Source: Saccharothrix espanaensis DSM 44229
Lineage (GTDB): Bacteria; Actinomycetota; Actinomycetes; Mycobacteriales; Pseudonocardiaceae
Direction of reading: 5' to 3'
Assembly: GCF_000328705.1 (NCBI RefSeq)
Contig: NC_019673.1
Span: 5,270,001-5,334,000, forward strand
DNA length: 64,000 nt
Made by a program: the position numbers and the translations under genes. Positions 63,129 to 64,000 of the stretch are shown in pieces; position 1 is the first letter of the stretch, and every line of letters starts with the position of its first letter. Under the pieces are notes generated by a model. The model saw only the letters and a program-made list of their open reading frames with translations. It was not told the DNA's origin and ran no database searches.

Positions 63129-64000
63129 GACCTGCGCTCCAAAGCCTTGGCGCACGAGCGGATCGTGGTCTCGTCCATCAGCAGCCGCAGCGACGCGGCC
63201 ACCCCGAGCCGCTCGCGCATGGTCGCGGCGACCTGGGTGGCCAGCAGCGACTGCCCGCCCAGGTCGAAGAAGTCGTCGTCCAGCCCGATGTCGTCCACCC
63301 ACAGGGCTTCCGCCCAGATCTCGGCGATCGCCTTCTCCAGCGGGGTGCTCGGCGCGGCGAACGGCTCGGCCAGGTCGGGGCGCACCCCGTCGGGTTCGGG
63401 CAGGGCGGCGCGGTCGACCTTCCCGTTGGCGGTCAGCGGGAAGGCGTCGAGTTCCACGAACACCGCCGGCACCATGTACTCGGGCAGCGTCCGCCGCAGG
63501 TGCTCGCGCAGGTCGGGCGCGGGCTCGCCGAGCAGGTAGGCCACCAGCCGCCGGTCGCCGGACTGGTCGGGCAGCGCGGTGACCACGGCGTCCTTGACCC
63601 CGTCGTGCGCGCGCAGCGCGGCCTCGACCTCGCCCAGCTCGATCCGGTGGCCGCGGATCTTCACCTGGTGGTCCAGCCGCCCGGTGTACTGGAGGTCATC
63701 CCCCACCGCGCGGGCGGTGTCGCCGGAGCGGTAGACGCGCCGGCCGGGCCGGTCCGGGTCGGGCAGGTAGCGCTGCGCGGTGAGCCCGGGACGACCCAGG
63801 TAGCCGCGCGTCACGCCGGTGCCGCCGACGTGGATCTCGTGCTCGACCAGCGTGATCGACTGGGTGGGCAGCGCACCGCCGATCATGCTGCCGGGCGCGG
63901 TGCCCAGGTCCTGCGCGGTGACCACCCGGAAGGTGGAGTGCACGGTCGTCTCGGTGATGCCGTACATGTTGACCAGCAACGGTTTGCGGTCGCCGTGCCG
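63125..64000 (-). CDS. NRPS A-PCP, C-terminal part (cut by window edge)
   Basis: The last 291 residues of an NRPS whose start is beyond the right edge. Visible: the A5 region NMYGITETTVHSTF, A7 YRSGD, A8 GRLDHQVKIRGHRIELGEVE, A10 Lys in TANGKVDR, then a PCP with DLGGQSLLA. Its stop overlaps the PKS start, so it hands its aminoacyl (or acyl) group to the PKS. It is likely the loading or an early module. Only part of the pocket (M, V, H at the last three code positions) is readable, so substrate is not called. Confidence 0.88.
   Translation of the reverse strand, partial: RHGDRKPLLVNMYGITETTVHSTFRVVTAQDLGTAPGSMIGGALPTQSITLVEHEIHVGGTGVTRGYLGRPGLTAQRYLPDPDRPGRRVYRSGDTARAVGDDLQYTGRLDHQVKIRGHRIELGEVEAALRAHDGVKDAVVTALPDQSGDRRLVAYLLGEPAPDLREHLRRTLPEYMVPAVFVELDAFPLTANGKVDRAALPEPDGVRPDLAEPFAAPSTPLEKAIAEIWAEALWVDDIGLDDDFFDLGGQSLLATQVAATMRERLGVAASLRLLMDETTIRSCAKALERRS

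Overview
The window is uniformly GC-rich DNA with dense GTG/ATG starts, 4-nt GTGA/ATGA stop-start overlaps and long modular synthase genes. This is typical of a filamentous actinomycete. The mix of genes (a ClpP pair next to a ClgR-like regulator, DUF4360, DUF4386, nSTAND1-WD40) suggests Pseudonocardiales such as Saccharothrix, Lentzea or Actinosynnema; that placement is inference, since no rRNA or housekeeping marker is present.

Layout. (a) 1-13,025 is ordinary chromosome: a truncated MFS exporter, a STAS protein, a P450, a cation exchanger, topoisomerase IB, a frameshifted transglutaminase-like gene, an acetyltransferase, a secreted trypsin-like protease preceded by eight 7-bp tandem repeats, GtrA, a HEAT protein, a TetR repressor with a divergent two-gene operon, and an HtrA-like lipoprotein protease. 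(b) 13,255-32,205 is a first biosynthetic gene cluster (BGC1). Leftward: P450, DegT/StrS aminotransferase and MGT-type glycosyltransferase, plus a large HTH-nSTAND1-WD40 regulator. Rightward: a dimodular NRPS (C-A-PCP-C-A-PCP-TE, first A domain with a serine code), FAD monooxygenase, PapA-like acyltransferase, SDR and P450. Related inverted repeats lie upstream of both operons. (c) 32,206-42,663 is a spacer of secreted proteins, a DUF4214-methyltransferase fusion, a ClpP pair (the second lacking the catalytic serine), a ClgR-like regulator and a decayed amine oxidase. Strong hairpin terminators separate these units. (d) 42,760-64,000 is a second cluster (BGC2), running off the right edge.

BGC2 is the most unusual part. 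It is one long leftward, translationally coupled operon: NRPS A-PCP (truncated), PKS (KS-AT-dead KR-ACP), MupA-type luciferase-like monooxygenase, NRPS (C-A[Gly-like]-PCP-TE with a cysteine nucleophile), MFS exporter, NRPS (C-degenerate A-PCP), DpgC-like cofactor-free dioxygenase, stand-alone adenylation enzyme, ATP-grasp ligase, HAD phosphatase and a Rossmann-fold protein. A branched-chain aminotransferase converges on its end. I infer an amino acid-malonate-glycine chain that is oxidised on the carrier and released by a Cys thioesterase. The stand-alone A domain probably loads the module whose own A domain is defunct. I do not recognise this combination as a characterised pathway.
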